From Bacteroidota bacterium (GTDB lineage Bacteria > Bacteroidota > Bacteroidia > Bacteroidales > Prolixibacteraceae): a stretch of DNA of 19,641 nt. The translations under genes and the position numbers were made by a program. Location of the stretch: positions 1-19,641 of the forward strand of contig JABMPI010000461.1 in assembly GCA_013203755.1 (NCBI GenBank), read 5' to 3'. A model generated the notes under the pieces. The model was not told where the DNA came from. It worked only from the letters and a program-made list of their open reading frames with translations, and searched no databases. Positions 12,918 to 19,641 of the stretch are shown here, piece after piece; the first letter of the stretch is position 1; each line of letters starts with the position of its first letter.

Positions 12918-15035
12918 TCAAAGTAATCCTTTCTCCTCAAAAGAAGCTTTTATTGAATCATGTCTTGCCTGCCATTTGATTTCCATTTCTGAAAGGATTT
13001 CATGAAACTCCGGAAGGTCTCTAATGTTATCATAAATTGGGGCGTCTTTAAAAAGCCGGATGTGAAAATAATTAGGATTATACTCAGAAAATATCTTCAT
13101 CTGCTCAATTGCTTTTACAGCCTCTCCTTTTAAAGAATAACTCCCGATTAAATGAAGGCTTTTGTTTTTAGGGTTATCTCGTGACTCCGCAAACTCAACA
13201 TATTTATTGATGTGTTCTTTAGCCTTTTCTTTTTCTCCGATTCCTGAAAAAACTACCGCTAAACGACCAGATTCCCGTCCACTATAATCCTCATTATTAC
13301 TATCAATAAGTTCAAGCATTTTTTTATAATAGATATTAGCGCTCGTATAATCTCTCATTATATAACACGATAATCCTAAAAATTTATATGTTACTTGACC
13401 AGACATGACTTGATTAGAGGAATCCATTTGAATTAAATCCATTAAAAGTTCTTTTGATTGTTTATAATCTCCATCTGAATCCAGGACGAGCTGAGATTTT
13501 TCATGTATTGCTCCTACATAGTGGGGATTAATTTCTATCGCCGTGTTTAAATAAATCAGGGCTTTATCAAAAAAACCCATAGCTCGGAATGCCACACCCA
13601 TTCGACAATAAATATATGCTTTGCTTACTTCTCCACTAATATCACTTACCAAAAAATTTGAATTAATCGTCTTTAGGGCATATTTAATAAATTTCTCATT
13701 ATCACCTAACTCCCTATATATATTACTCAAGTAACTGATGACTATGTGAGAATTCGGATTATATTCCAAAGCATCCTCCAAATATGGGATAGCCTCTTCA
13801 TAATCTTTTTCATTTTGATAATACAAGGCTTTAGCAATAAGGCTTAAATCCAATTGAGAATCATAACGAAGAGCTTTGTCTGCATATTTATTTATCTGTT
13901 TACTAAATATCTTTTCAGCCTCTTTATTTAAAATATTTTCACTAATCCAGCGATTGTCTATAAAATAATAAATTAGTGCAAGTTGAGCGTATGCTGAGGC
14001 ACATTTATTATCAAGTTCCAGTGCCATTTCAAATTGAGTTTTCGCTTTCTCTAAATTATTTGTACCTGTACCTATCCGCTTAAGATTCAGGAATTCAACA
14101 CCTTCCAAGTAATAATTTAATGCTTTACTATTGGATGTTATACGTTTGTCAATTTTATCCTGTTCCGCAGGTGTAATTTGAGCATTAATCTGTCCTGCAA
14201 TTTCTTTTGAAATTTTCTGGTAAATTGTGGTTACATCAGTTGTATCAATATCGTAAGAATCTGTCCAGATTTGAATATCCTTTAATCCTTCAATTAAAAT
14301 AATATTAAGTAGAATTTTACCATCGTATGTTAAAATGGAAGGTTTTACTACATAGTTCACGTTTAGGTCTTTTGCAATTTCCGATGCCGGTTTATTTGAA
14401 TTTTTGTATTGCACAACAGAAAGCCACGGTCTAACTTCAATATCTTTTATCAAATTAAGGTTGTCAATTATATTTTGTACAGTACCATTTATTACAGACG
14501 AATAACTTACATCCTGGGCTTCATAATACGATGGTAATATGGCAATTGTTTTTTCCAGCTCTTTCTGTTGGAATGAAAAAGGTTTAATAATAACAATTAG
14601 TACAGCAACTAAAACAACTACAGAAATAACGGAAACAAGGATCTTTGTTAATCGTTTTTTATTGGTTTGAATAGGTATTGAATTACTTTCATCTTCTTCT
14701 CTCTTTCCAACCTCGCCGGGTGTATAACCGTAGTATTGGTGGAAGCATTTTATAAAGTAAGATGTATTACTAAAGCCTGTTTGGTGCGCTACCTCGTTAA
14801 CTTTAAAAGAAGTATGCCTCAACATTTCCATAGCACTTTTTAAACGTACCTGGTTTATAAACTGGCTTACTGTAATTTTTGCATTTAAAATTACTTTACG
14901 ATGAAGGTTGGATCGGCTCATTCCCAATTCTCTGGCTAACCATGAAACTCCAAATTGAGAATTGGTTAAATTTTTTTCTATAAGTTCTGTCAGGTTAGTT
15001 AAAAAATCGTTTTCAGAGGAATTGGATGAGTTCAT
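12918..15035 (-). CDS. membrane-bound AraC-type regulator with TPR sensor region
   Basis: The 705-residue protein is a one-component membrane regulator. An AraC/XylS helix-turn-helix pair fills residues 20-108: SWLARELGMSRSNLHRKV is the first recognition helix and VNEVAHQTGFSNTSYFIKCF the second. After a charged linker a single hydrophobic helix (131-151) crosses the inner membrane. Residues about 160-300 resemble the FlgO/TolB-N-like domain seen in adenylate-cyclase-type and TPR regulators, containing KTIAILPSYY and an EIAKDLNVNYVV strand. The rest (about 310-690) is a chain of TPR repeats, for example KAKTQFEMALELDNKCASAY and EEAIPYLEDALEYNPNSHIV. With the DNA-binding domain inside, the TPR part should be periplasmic. 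The layout resembles that of ToxR/CadC but with an AraC head. Targets are unknown; no regulated partner gene is evident. Confidence 0.88.
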   Translation of the reverse strand: MNSSNSSENDFLTNLTELIEKNLTNSQFGVSWLARELGMSRSNLHRKVILNAKITVSQFINQVRLKSAMEMLRHTSFKVNEVAHQTGFSNTSYFIKCFHQYYGYTPGEVGKREEDESNSIPIQTNKKRLTKILVSVISVVVLVAVLIVIIKPFSFQQKELEKTIAILPSYYEAQDVSYSSVINGTVQNIIDNLNLIKDIEVRPWLSVVQYKNSNKPASEIAKDLNVNYVVKPSILTYDGKILLNIILIEGLKDIQIWTDSYDIDTTDVTTIYQKISKEIAGQINAQITPAEQDKIDKRITSNSKALNYYLEGVEFLNLKRIGTGTNNLEKAKTQFEMALELDNKCASAYAQLALIYYFIDNRWISENILNKEAEKIFSKQINKYADKALRYDSQLDLSLIAKALYYQNEKDYEEAIPYLEDALEYNPNSHIVISYLSNIYRELGDNEKFIKYALKTINSNFLVSDISGEVSKAYIYCRMGVAFRAMGFFDKALIYLNTAIEINPHYVGAIHEKSQLVLDSDGDYKQSKELLMDLIQMDSSNQVMSGQVTYKFLGLSCYIMRDYTSANIYYKKMLELIDSNNEDYSGRESGRLAVVFSGIGEKEKAKEHINKYVEFAESRDNPKNKSLHLIGSYSLKGEAVKAIEQMKIFSEYNPNYFHIRLFKDAPIYDNIRDLPEFHEILSEMEIKWQARHDSIKASFEEKGLL

Positions 15036-15078
15036 CTTTTCGCATTTAACATATTGACAACTTGGTTGTTCACAAATG

Positions 15079-15110
15079 AAAAGTTACGAATTTTGTGAAT
15101 GATTCGCAAT
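15079..15110 (-). promoter_or_regulatory. candidate promoter of the AraC-TPR regulator
   Basis: On the minus strand ATTG (15107-15110) is followed after 20 bases by TAACTTTT (15079-15086), seven of eight matches to TAnnTTTG. Spacing and position, about 45 bases before the start codon, fit. Confidence 0.33.
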
Positions 15111-15160
15111 AGCTGTTTTGCAGGGTAAAGTTTAGTTTACTAGTGGATATATTTTATAAT

Positions 15161-15200
15161 AAAAAAAGCTGATCCGATAAATAAAATCGGATCAGCTTTT
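15161..15200 (-). terminator. terminator of the TonB-C/TPR gene
   Basis: A perfect 15-bp inverted repeat (15164-15178 with 15186-15200), loop of seven, lies 30 bases after the stop. In the minus direction it runs into seven U residues (the A run 15161-15167). Confidence 0.92.
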
Positions 15201-15229
15201 GAAAAATGGTATTAAAATTGGAGAGCCTC

Positions 15230-15997
15230 TTATTCTTTCTTTTGCTTTTGGGCAAGAATATTGGTCATCTCAGAATAACCTTTCATTCCAACTAAATCAT
15301 TATCAATTTCTAACTGATTGATTCCCCCAAGAGTTACTATACGGTTCCAGTCTTTTTTTGCACTTTCTTTATCTCCCAGTTCATAATGGCACATTCCTCG
15401 CCCCAATAACAACGCTTTATCGTTTGGCAGATACCTAACACCTTTATTATAAGACTTTAAAGCTTTTTTAGGTTTATGCTCTACTAATAAATTTTCACTT
15501 CCCTTTTTAAAAAAGTTGGTAGCTTCTTTTACAAAATGGTTAATAATTGCACCATCTTTATAATCTCCTAACCCAAACCTTACAGATACCTCCTGTTCCA
15601 TTGCAGTGGGTACACCATTGTTATAGCCGGGTTTCCACATCCCGTCTGTTGTTTTCAATACCCGGATTACTTCCTTGTCGATTTCCCTGCAAACGCCGTT
15701 AATTACCTTAAAGTTGGTTAGCTCACCTTCCTGAGTTACGGTAAACTGAACAATCTCAGTCCCCTCCCAATGAAATTGAGGCGCTCTTTCTGGGTAAATC
15801 AAGTTCTTATTAAGGTATTTGCTAACCAACGAAGAATTATCCGTTTCCAATGTTGCAGCAACATTTTCAATCCCGGTGAATTTTGGAGGAGTTACTTCAA
15901 CCTCTTCTATATCCACCATTAAATTTTTTGTTTCCTTTTGTCCGAAAACCATTAAAGACAGAATCAGACAGACTAGAATAATTAAATACTTTTTCAT
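15230..15997 (-). CDS. exported TonB C-terminal domain and TPR protein
   Basis: The 255-residue protein has a signal peptide (residues 1-19, ending MVFGQ). A TonB C-terminal-like domain spans about 38-147: LNKNLIYPERAPQFHWEGTE, the strand pair IVQFTVTQEGELTNFKVING and the WKPGYNNGVP turn are typical. Residues about 160-235 form one or two TPR units (KKALKSYNKGVRYLPNDKAL and LLGRGMCHYELGDKESAKKD). It lacks the proline-rich spacer and, if the N-terminal segment is cleaved, a membrane anchor. It is therefore unlikely to transmit energy to outer-membrane transporters like classical TonB. A role as a periplasmic adaptor in envelope complexes is plausible; partners are unknown. It is a single-gene unit with its own terminator. 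Confidence 0.85.
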   Translation of the reverse strand: MKKYLIILVCLILSLMVFGQKETKNLMVDIEEVEVTPPKFTGIENVAATLETDNSSLVSKYLNKNLIYPERAPQFHWEGTEIVQFTVTQEGELTNFKVINGVCREIDKEVIRVLKTTDGMWKPGYNNGVPTAMEQEVSVRFGLGDYKDGAIINHFVKEATNFFKKGSENLLVEHKPKKALKSYNKGVRYLPNDKALLLGRGMCHYELGDKESAKKDWNRIVTLGGINQLEIDNDLVGMKGYSEMTNILAQKQKKE

Positions 15998-16415
15998 GAC
16001 TATAAATTTAAAAGTTTGACAATAAAATATTTAGTGTAAAGGTCTGTCAAATGGTGTTGCAGCACTAAATAACTTTGTCCATTATTGTATTCAGTTTCGT
16101 GAAAACAGTGAAAACTATGTTGCAAATGATCATAAATAGATATTATGCTTCAGAGAATCGGTTGATTTAGCAATAAAAAAAAATGTAAAATCACCATCAG
16201 GATTGTTATCTAATACACAAATTTATTTTCCCTGTTTACCACAGCTTTTAAGGGAGCAAATAAATTCGCTTCCTTTAGAGTCGGAGTAAACGAATTGATA
16301 TTCAGAATAAAGATGATATATAAATGGATAGTCACAAAATGTATATAGACTTGTTTTTGCAATTCCCTGATAATAAAAAGTATCCTAAAAATTAGTGAGA
16401 GTGTATTTTTAGAGA
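15998..16415. other. intergenic region, no supported gene
   Basis: About 420 bases of AT-rich DNA lie between the TonB-C/TPR gene and the terminator of the S41 protease gene. A weak promoter-like pair for the leftward gene is TTTG at 16048-16051 and a TATTTTAT box at 16022-16029, both on the minus strand. A 74-codon minus-strand frame (16210-16434) starts inside the terminator and has shadow-like composition, so it is not called. Nothing else was seen. Confidence 0.5.
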
Positions 16416-16418
16416 AAC

Positions 16419-16452
16419 AAAAAAGGACAAGCAAATCTATTTACTTGTCCTT
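16419..16452 (-). terminator. terminator of the S41 protease gene
   Basis: A 9-bp stem, AAGGACAAG (16423-16431) with CTTGTCCTT (16444-16452), has a 12-base loop. In the minus direction it continues into six U residues (A run 16419-16424), 24 bases after the stop. Confidence 0.82.
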
Positions 16453-16475
16453 AAAATATTTTTATAATTTAAATT

Positions 16476-17903
16476 CTATCTCAGCATTTTAGGGCTAAAA
16501 TTATCCACCCGAACTTCTCTTTTGTTTTTATCAAATCTGGAAAAACCACGGTCGAATATTGTATAATCAATTTTTCTGCTTGCTTTTTTCATTGCAATAA
16601 TTGGTGTTCCTGTAATATCCTCAATTGCAGCTTTCAGATATGGTTCTTCTTTTTGACCCAAAGGCAAAGTATTAAACAAATCATCAGCTAAAGCAATGTC
16701 AGGTAGAAATCCATCTTTAAAATCAGTAACTCCTTCAGAATTAGCATAACGTAATATAATTGGCTGTAAACCCCAGTTTATAAAATCTTTGTAATAGGTA
16801 CTATTATCGTATAGTTGCTCAGGCTTTATTGTAGTTGAGGCAGTGTATTTACCATAAGTTGTTTCACCAATGGTGGTTATATTCATATATGGTTTTAAGC
16901 CTGTAATAGTTAATTCCGATGCCGATGCAGTACCTCTTCCGGTTAAAACATGCAATTTATTAAGATCCATTTTCTGCGGTACATCTTTTGAAAATTTGAT
17001 CATAAGCTCTTCTGTATCGTTTCTGCTTTCCCATAACTTCTGGTATTTGTCATTCCATTGAAAAGAGACCAAAATGCTGTTATTATCTACAACACTTACC
17101 GGAGCAAGAGAACTGCATAAATGCTGTGCAGCATTTGTTCCACCACCCGGGTTGTATCGCAAATCAAGAACTAAATCTGTAATTTGTTCATCTTTAAAAT
17201 GCTGAAAAGCTGTATCTAAACTTGAGTTATATTCAGCAATGTACTGAGCATAAAAAAGATACCCAATTTTGTGTCCCTCCTCTTCAATTATATTGGTGAA
17301 TACCACCGGATTTAAGTGTAACACACGAGCAGTCATTTTAACCAAACCTCCAGTTGAGATTGCATCATTAATTACAACTCCCATAGTTATGTTAATAGCT
17401 TTGCTGTTTAATAATTCGCGATAATTATTTTCTGTAATATCACTATTAGAAATTTCAACTATAATATCGCCTCTTTTAATTCCAGCTTCCGCAGCAGGCG
17501 TATTCGGGTACACAAATTCAACAATCGCAAAATAAGAATCGGTATTTGAGAATTGTCCAAAGGCCAACGACCAGCCATAAGATTCTTCAATCCCCTCAAA
17601 ACTATTTTCCAACGACTCAACATCATCAGTAATAAACGACCATTTATCTTCTGTATATAACAATTTGTTAAAATATTCTTTTGAATCAAATTCGTAGCGG
17701 ATATCAATGTCAGGCATTTTATCGTACCACAAATACACCTCGTTCATTGCGTCTTCAATAAATTCATTTATTTTTTGTTCTAATGCAGGTGCCTCTTGTT
17801 TTTCTGGATAAAGAGTAACTGGTGGAAGTGGCTCTTTGTCGCAACTAATTAATACCGTCGTAAATAGGAAGAATAGAAATAATATTTTTTTGAATGATTT
17901 CAT
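16476..17903 (-). CDS. S41-family C-terminal processing protease, lipoprotein with PDZ domain
   Basis: The 475-residue protein begins with a lipoprotein signal ending LISC, so Cys21 should be lipidated and the enzyme held in the envelope. After an N-terminal helical cap (about 40-100), a PDZ-like domain (105-195) contains PNTPAAEAGIKRGDIIVEIS. The S41 catalytic domain (about 210-400) has IGYLFYAQYI, LVLDLRYNPGGG, and TGRGTASASE with Ser327 as probable nucleophile. Lys352 in TTYGKYT is its partner, 25 residues on, the spacing seen in Prc. Family members cleave C-termini of exported proteins; the substrate here is unknown. A -7 box lies upstream and a terminator follows, so it is probably transcribed alone. 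Confidence 0.92.
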   Translation of the reverse strand: MKSFKKILFLFFLFTTVLISCDKEPLPPVTLYPEKQEAPALEQKINEFIEDAMNEVYLWYDKMPDIDIRYEFDSKEYFNKLLYTEDKWSFITDDVESLENSFEGIEESYGWSLAFGQFSNTDSYFAIVEFVYPNTPAAEAGIKRGDIIVEISNSDITENNYRELLNSKAINITMGVVINDAISTGGLVKMTARVLHLNPVVFTNIIEEEGHKIGYLFYAQYIAEYNSSLDTAFQHFKDEQITDLVLDLRYNPGGGTNAAQHLCSSLAPVSVVDNNSILVSFQWNDKYQKLWESRNDTEELMIKFSKDVPQKMDLNKLHVLTGRGTASASELTITGLKPYMNITTIGETTYGKYTASTTIKPEQLYDNSTYYKDFINWGLQPIILRYANSEGVTDFKDGFLPDIALADDLFNTLPLGQKEEPYLKAAIEDITGTPIIAMKKASRKIDYTIFDRGFSRFDKNKREVRVDNFSPKMLR

Positions 17904-17947
17904 ATCAATTGTATCCGAATTATATTTTTTTATAAAAATTTGCCTGG

Positions 17948-17955
17948 CAAAAATA
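17948..17955 (-). promoter_or_regulatory. Bacteroidota-type -7 element of the S41 gene
   Basis: On the minus strand this reads TATTTTTG, an exact TAnnTTTG match, in the 62-bp gap between the PgpH-like gene and the protease gene. No TTTG is found at -33. Confidence 0.33.
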
Positions 17956-17965
17956 GTACCTTTTA

Positions 17966-19641
17966 TTAAATATCCTCTTTCGGATATTCAATTCGAATGT
18001 GATAAATATTAATTAGTTTATTTAAAAGCGTCTCTTTTATAACGTTAATATCATTGAAAGTCAATGCAGAATGGTCTAATTGTTTGTCTTTTATTTTCTG
18101 GTCAATCATATTCCCAATTAGTTTTTGAAGATTTTCAAATGTCTTTTCGGGTAAACTTCTTGAAGCTGCCTCAATTCCATCAACCAACATTACAACGGCT
18201 GCTTCCTTCGTTTTTGGAAGTGGCCCCGGATAAATAAACGAATCTTCATCAATTTTCTTTTCCGGATTTTCTTGTTGGTGTTTAATAAAGAAATACTTGG
18301 CTTTTGTAGTTCCGTGGTGTGTTGCGATAAACTCAATTAATGGGGTAGGGAGTTTGTGTTTCTGAGCAAGTCTAACTCCGTTTTTAACGTGGTCGATAAT
18401 TATCTCTGCACTTTTAATGTAACTCAATTGGTCATGCGGATTCATTCCCACCGATTGATTTTCTATAAAAAAATTGGGTTTGGCAATTTTGCCAATGTCA
18501 TGATACAGAGCACCTGCCCGAACTAAAAACGGATTACCACCAATTTTCAAAATTACCTCTTCGGCGAGGTTTGCAATTTGCATCGAATGTTGAAAAGTTC
18601 CCGGAGCTTCTTCAGCCAATTTGCGTAAAAGCGGCTGGTTACTATCTGAAATTTCTATTAAAGTAACATCCGAAATAAATCCAAAAATCTTTTCAAAAAC
18701 ATAAACCAGTGGATAAACCAATAAAATGAGAACGCTGCTTATTACAAACCACTTTAACATTTCGTAATTAAACGACATTATAGAACCTTCGTGAATAAGG
18801 TTTAGTGCTGCATAAACAAGAGTATAAGTTAAAAGTACCCACAATGTTGCCAGAATAAGATGAACTCTGCGGTGCATTTTGTTTAAACTGAATACAGCAA
18901 CTATTCCGGCAGAAACCTGCAACAATATAAATTCATAATTATTTGGTGCATAAAAACCAATAAGTAAAGTGGTAATAATAAGCATAAAAATGGCTGTTCG
19001 CGAGTCGAAAAAGGTTCTAACCACTATTGGGAAAATAGCCAACGGAACCAAATAAATATGCAAATTTGGAAACTTATTTATAAAACTGGAAAGTAACACC
19101 ATCGATACCATAAATAACATGAGGAATGCCAATTTGCGGTACTGACTAAGAATGTCGTGCCTGTAAATATACAGAAATGCAAACACCAATCCGAGCAATA
19201 CAATAATAAGTAGTCCTTTCCCAATGGAAACCATATAACGGTTTACCCCTTTACCACGTTCTTTTTCGAAACTGGCTTTTAACGATTCCAGCATCTGATA
19301 TTTTTCACCATCAACAATTTCGCCTTCCAAAATTATTCGTTCGCCAATTTGCACCATTCCTCTCGATGCCGAAATTTTTCCAGTTACCTCTTCAATATCC
19401 TTATTTGTAGTTTCAATATCAAATTCCAGATTGGCATTAATGTAATTCTCTGGCGAAATTCCATTCAACCATTCAAGCAAGTCCGGGTTTTCCGACTTTA
19501 AGTTCTGAAGTACCTTATTAATTGCATTGTACCCGGTTTTTTCAGAATAAATTTTTTCAATTTCAATCTTTGAAACCGTTGTTCCTGTACGTTTTTTTAA
19601 TTCTGTTTTATCAGTCAATTCTTCATACGAATCTACCGAAC
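17966..19641 (-). CDS. PgpH-like 7TM-HD cyclic-dinucleotide phosphodiesterase, 5' end outside the window
   Basis: This is a 7TM receptor with an intracellular HD domain, the PgpH/YqfF family, whose characterised members hydrolyse cyclic di-AMP. Counting from the first TTG (19618), an extracytoplasmic region (1-125) is followed by seven hydrophobic helices within about 131-305. The HD domain (about 335-520) has His344 in GTFQHSMQIANL, the His373-Asp374 pair in ALYHDIGKIAKP, His396 in NPHDQLS, and His434-His435 in IATHHGTT, a complete metal-site set. The frame is open through the window edge (upstream codons read SVDSYEEL), and relatives are near 700 residues with an N-terminal helix. The gene is therefore truncated by the window and TTG is not its start. 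Confidence 0.92.
   Translation of the reverse strand, partial: SVDSYEELTDKTELKKRTGTTVSKIEIEKIYSEKTGYNAINKVLQNLKSENPDLLEWLNGISPENYINANLEFDIETTNKDIEEVTGKISASRGMVQIGERIILEGEIVDGEKYQMLESLKASFEKERGKGVNRYMVSIGKGLLIIVLLGLVFAFLYIYRHDILSQYRKLAFLMLFMVSMVLLSSFINKFPNLHIYLVPLAIFPIVVRTFFDSRTAIFMLIITTLLIGFYAPNNYEFILLQVSAGIVAVFSLNKMHRRVHLILATLWVLLTYTLVYAALNLIHEGSIMSFNYEMLKWFVISSVLILLVYPLVYVFEKIFGFISDVTLIEISDSNQPLLRKLAEEAPGTFQHSMQIANLAEEVILKIGGNPFLVRAGALYHDIGKIAKPNFFIENQSVGMNPHDQLSYIKSAEIIIDHVKNGVRLAQKHKLPTPLIEFIATHHGTTKAKYFFIKHQQENPEKKIDEDSFIYPGPLPKTKEAAVVMLVDGIEAASRSLPEKTFENLQKLIGNMIDQKIKDKQLDHSALTFNDINVIKETLLNKLINIYHIRIEYPKEDI

Noticed and set aside
16210..16434. 74-codon minus-strand open frame
   Set aside because: It begins inside the hairpin of the S41 terminator, has low-complexity hydrophobic composition and no promoter or recognisable domain.

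Overview
The window looks like chromosomal DNA from a member of the Bacteroidota, most likely a free-living or marine Bacteroidia (a guess at rank). The signs are AT-rich DNA, TAnnTTTG-type -7 elements, several LytS-type kinases beside a LytTR response regulator, a DUF2807 protein, a PgpH-type 7TM-HD phosphodiesterase, an AraC-TPR membrane regulator and a TonB-C/TPR protein. No rRNA, tRNA or CRISPR array was seen.

Region 1 (1 to about 2900) is accessory. It opens with the 3' end of a group II intron (domains V and VI) on the + strand, ending a few bases past the stop codon of an unrecognised minus-strand membrane/coiled-coil gene. A second unrecognised minus-strand gene follows (2601 down to 1653) and appears frameshifted at a run of seven A residues. 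It is bracketed by inverted copies of the 10-mer TAACGCCAAC, one of them inside a 135-bp imperfect palindrome. This layout resembles an integron or cassette array, though no integrase is in view. Next come eight copies of a 21-bp repeat spaced exactly two helical turns apart.

Region 2 (about 2970 to 5035) holds an orphan DUF2235 (Tle1-like) hydrolase on the minus strand with its terminator, then a small exported protein on the + strand with its own terminator.

Region 3 (5192 to 9196) is a signalling operon of three tandem, overlapping LytS-family membrane kinases and one LytTR response regulator. The third kinase has lost the phospho-acceptor His and the ATP-site motifs and looks like a pseudokinase.

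Region 4 (9300 to 12901) holds a class IV aminotransferase and a YqhD-type alcohol dehydrogenase that converge on a shared hairpin, then a four-helix membrane protein and an exported DUF2807 protein.

Region 5 (12918 to 19641) is entirely on the minus strand: an AraC-HTH/TM/TPR regulator, an exported TonB-C/TPR protein, an S41 lipoprotein protease with a PDZ domain, and a PgpH-like 7TM-HD phosphodiesterase whose 5' end lies outside the window. The envelope and signalling theme (kinases, DUF2807, TonB-C, S41, PgpH) recurs, but apart from the kinase operon the genes look like separate transcription units.
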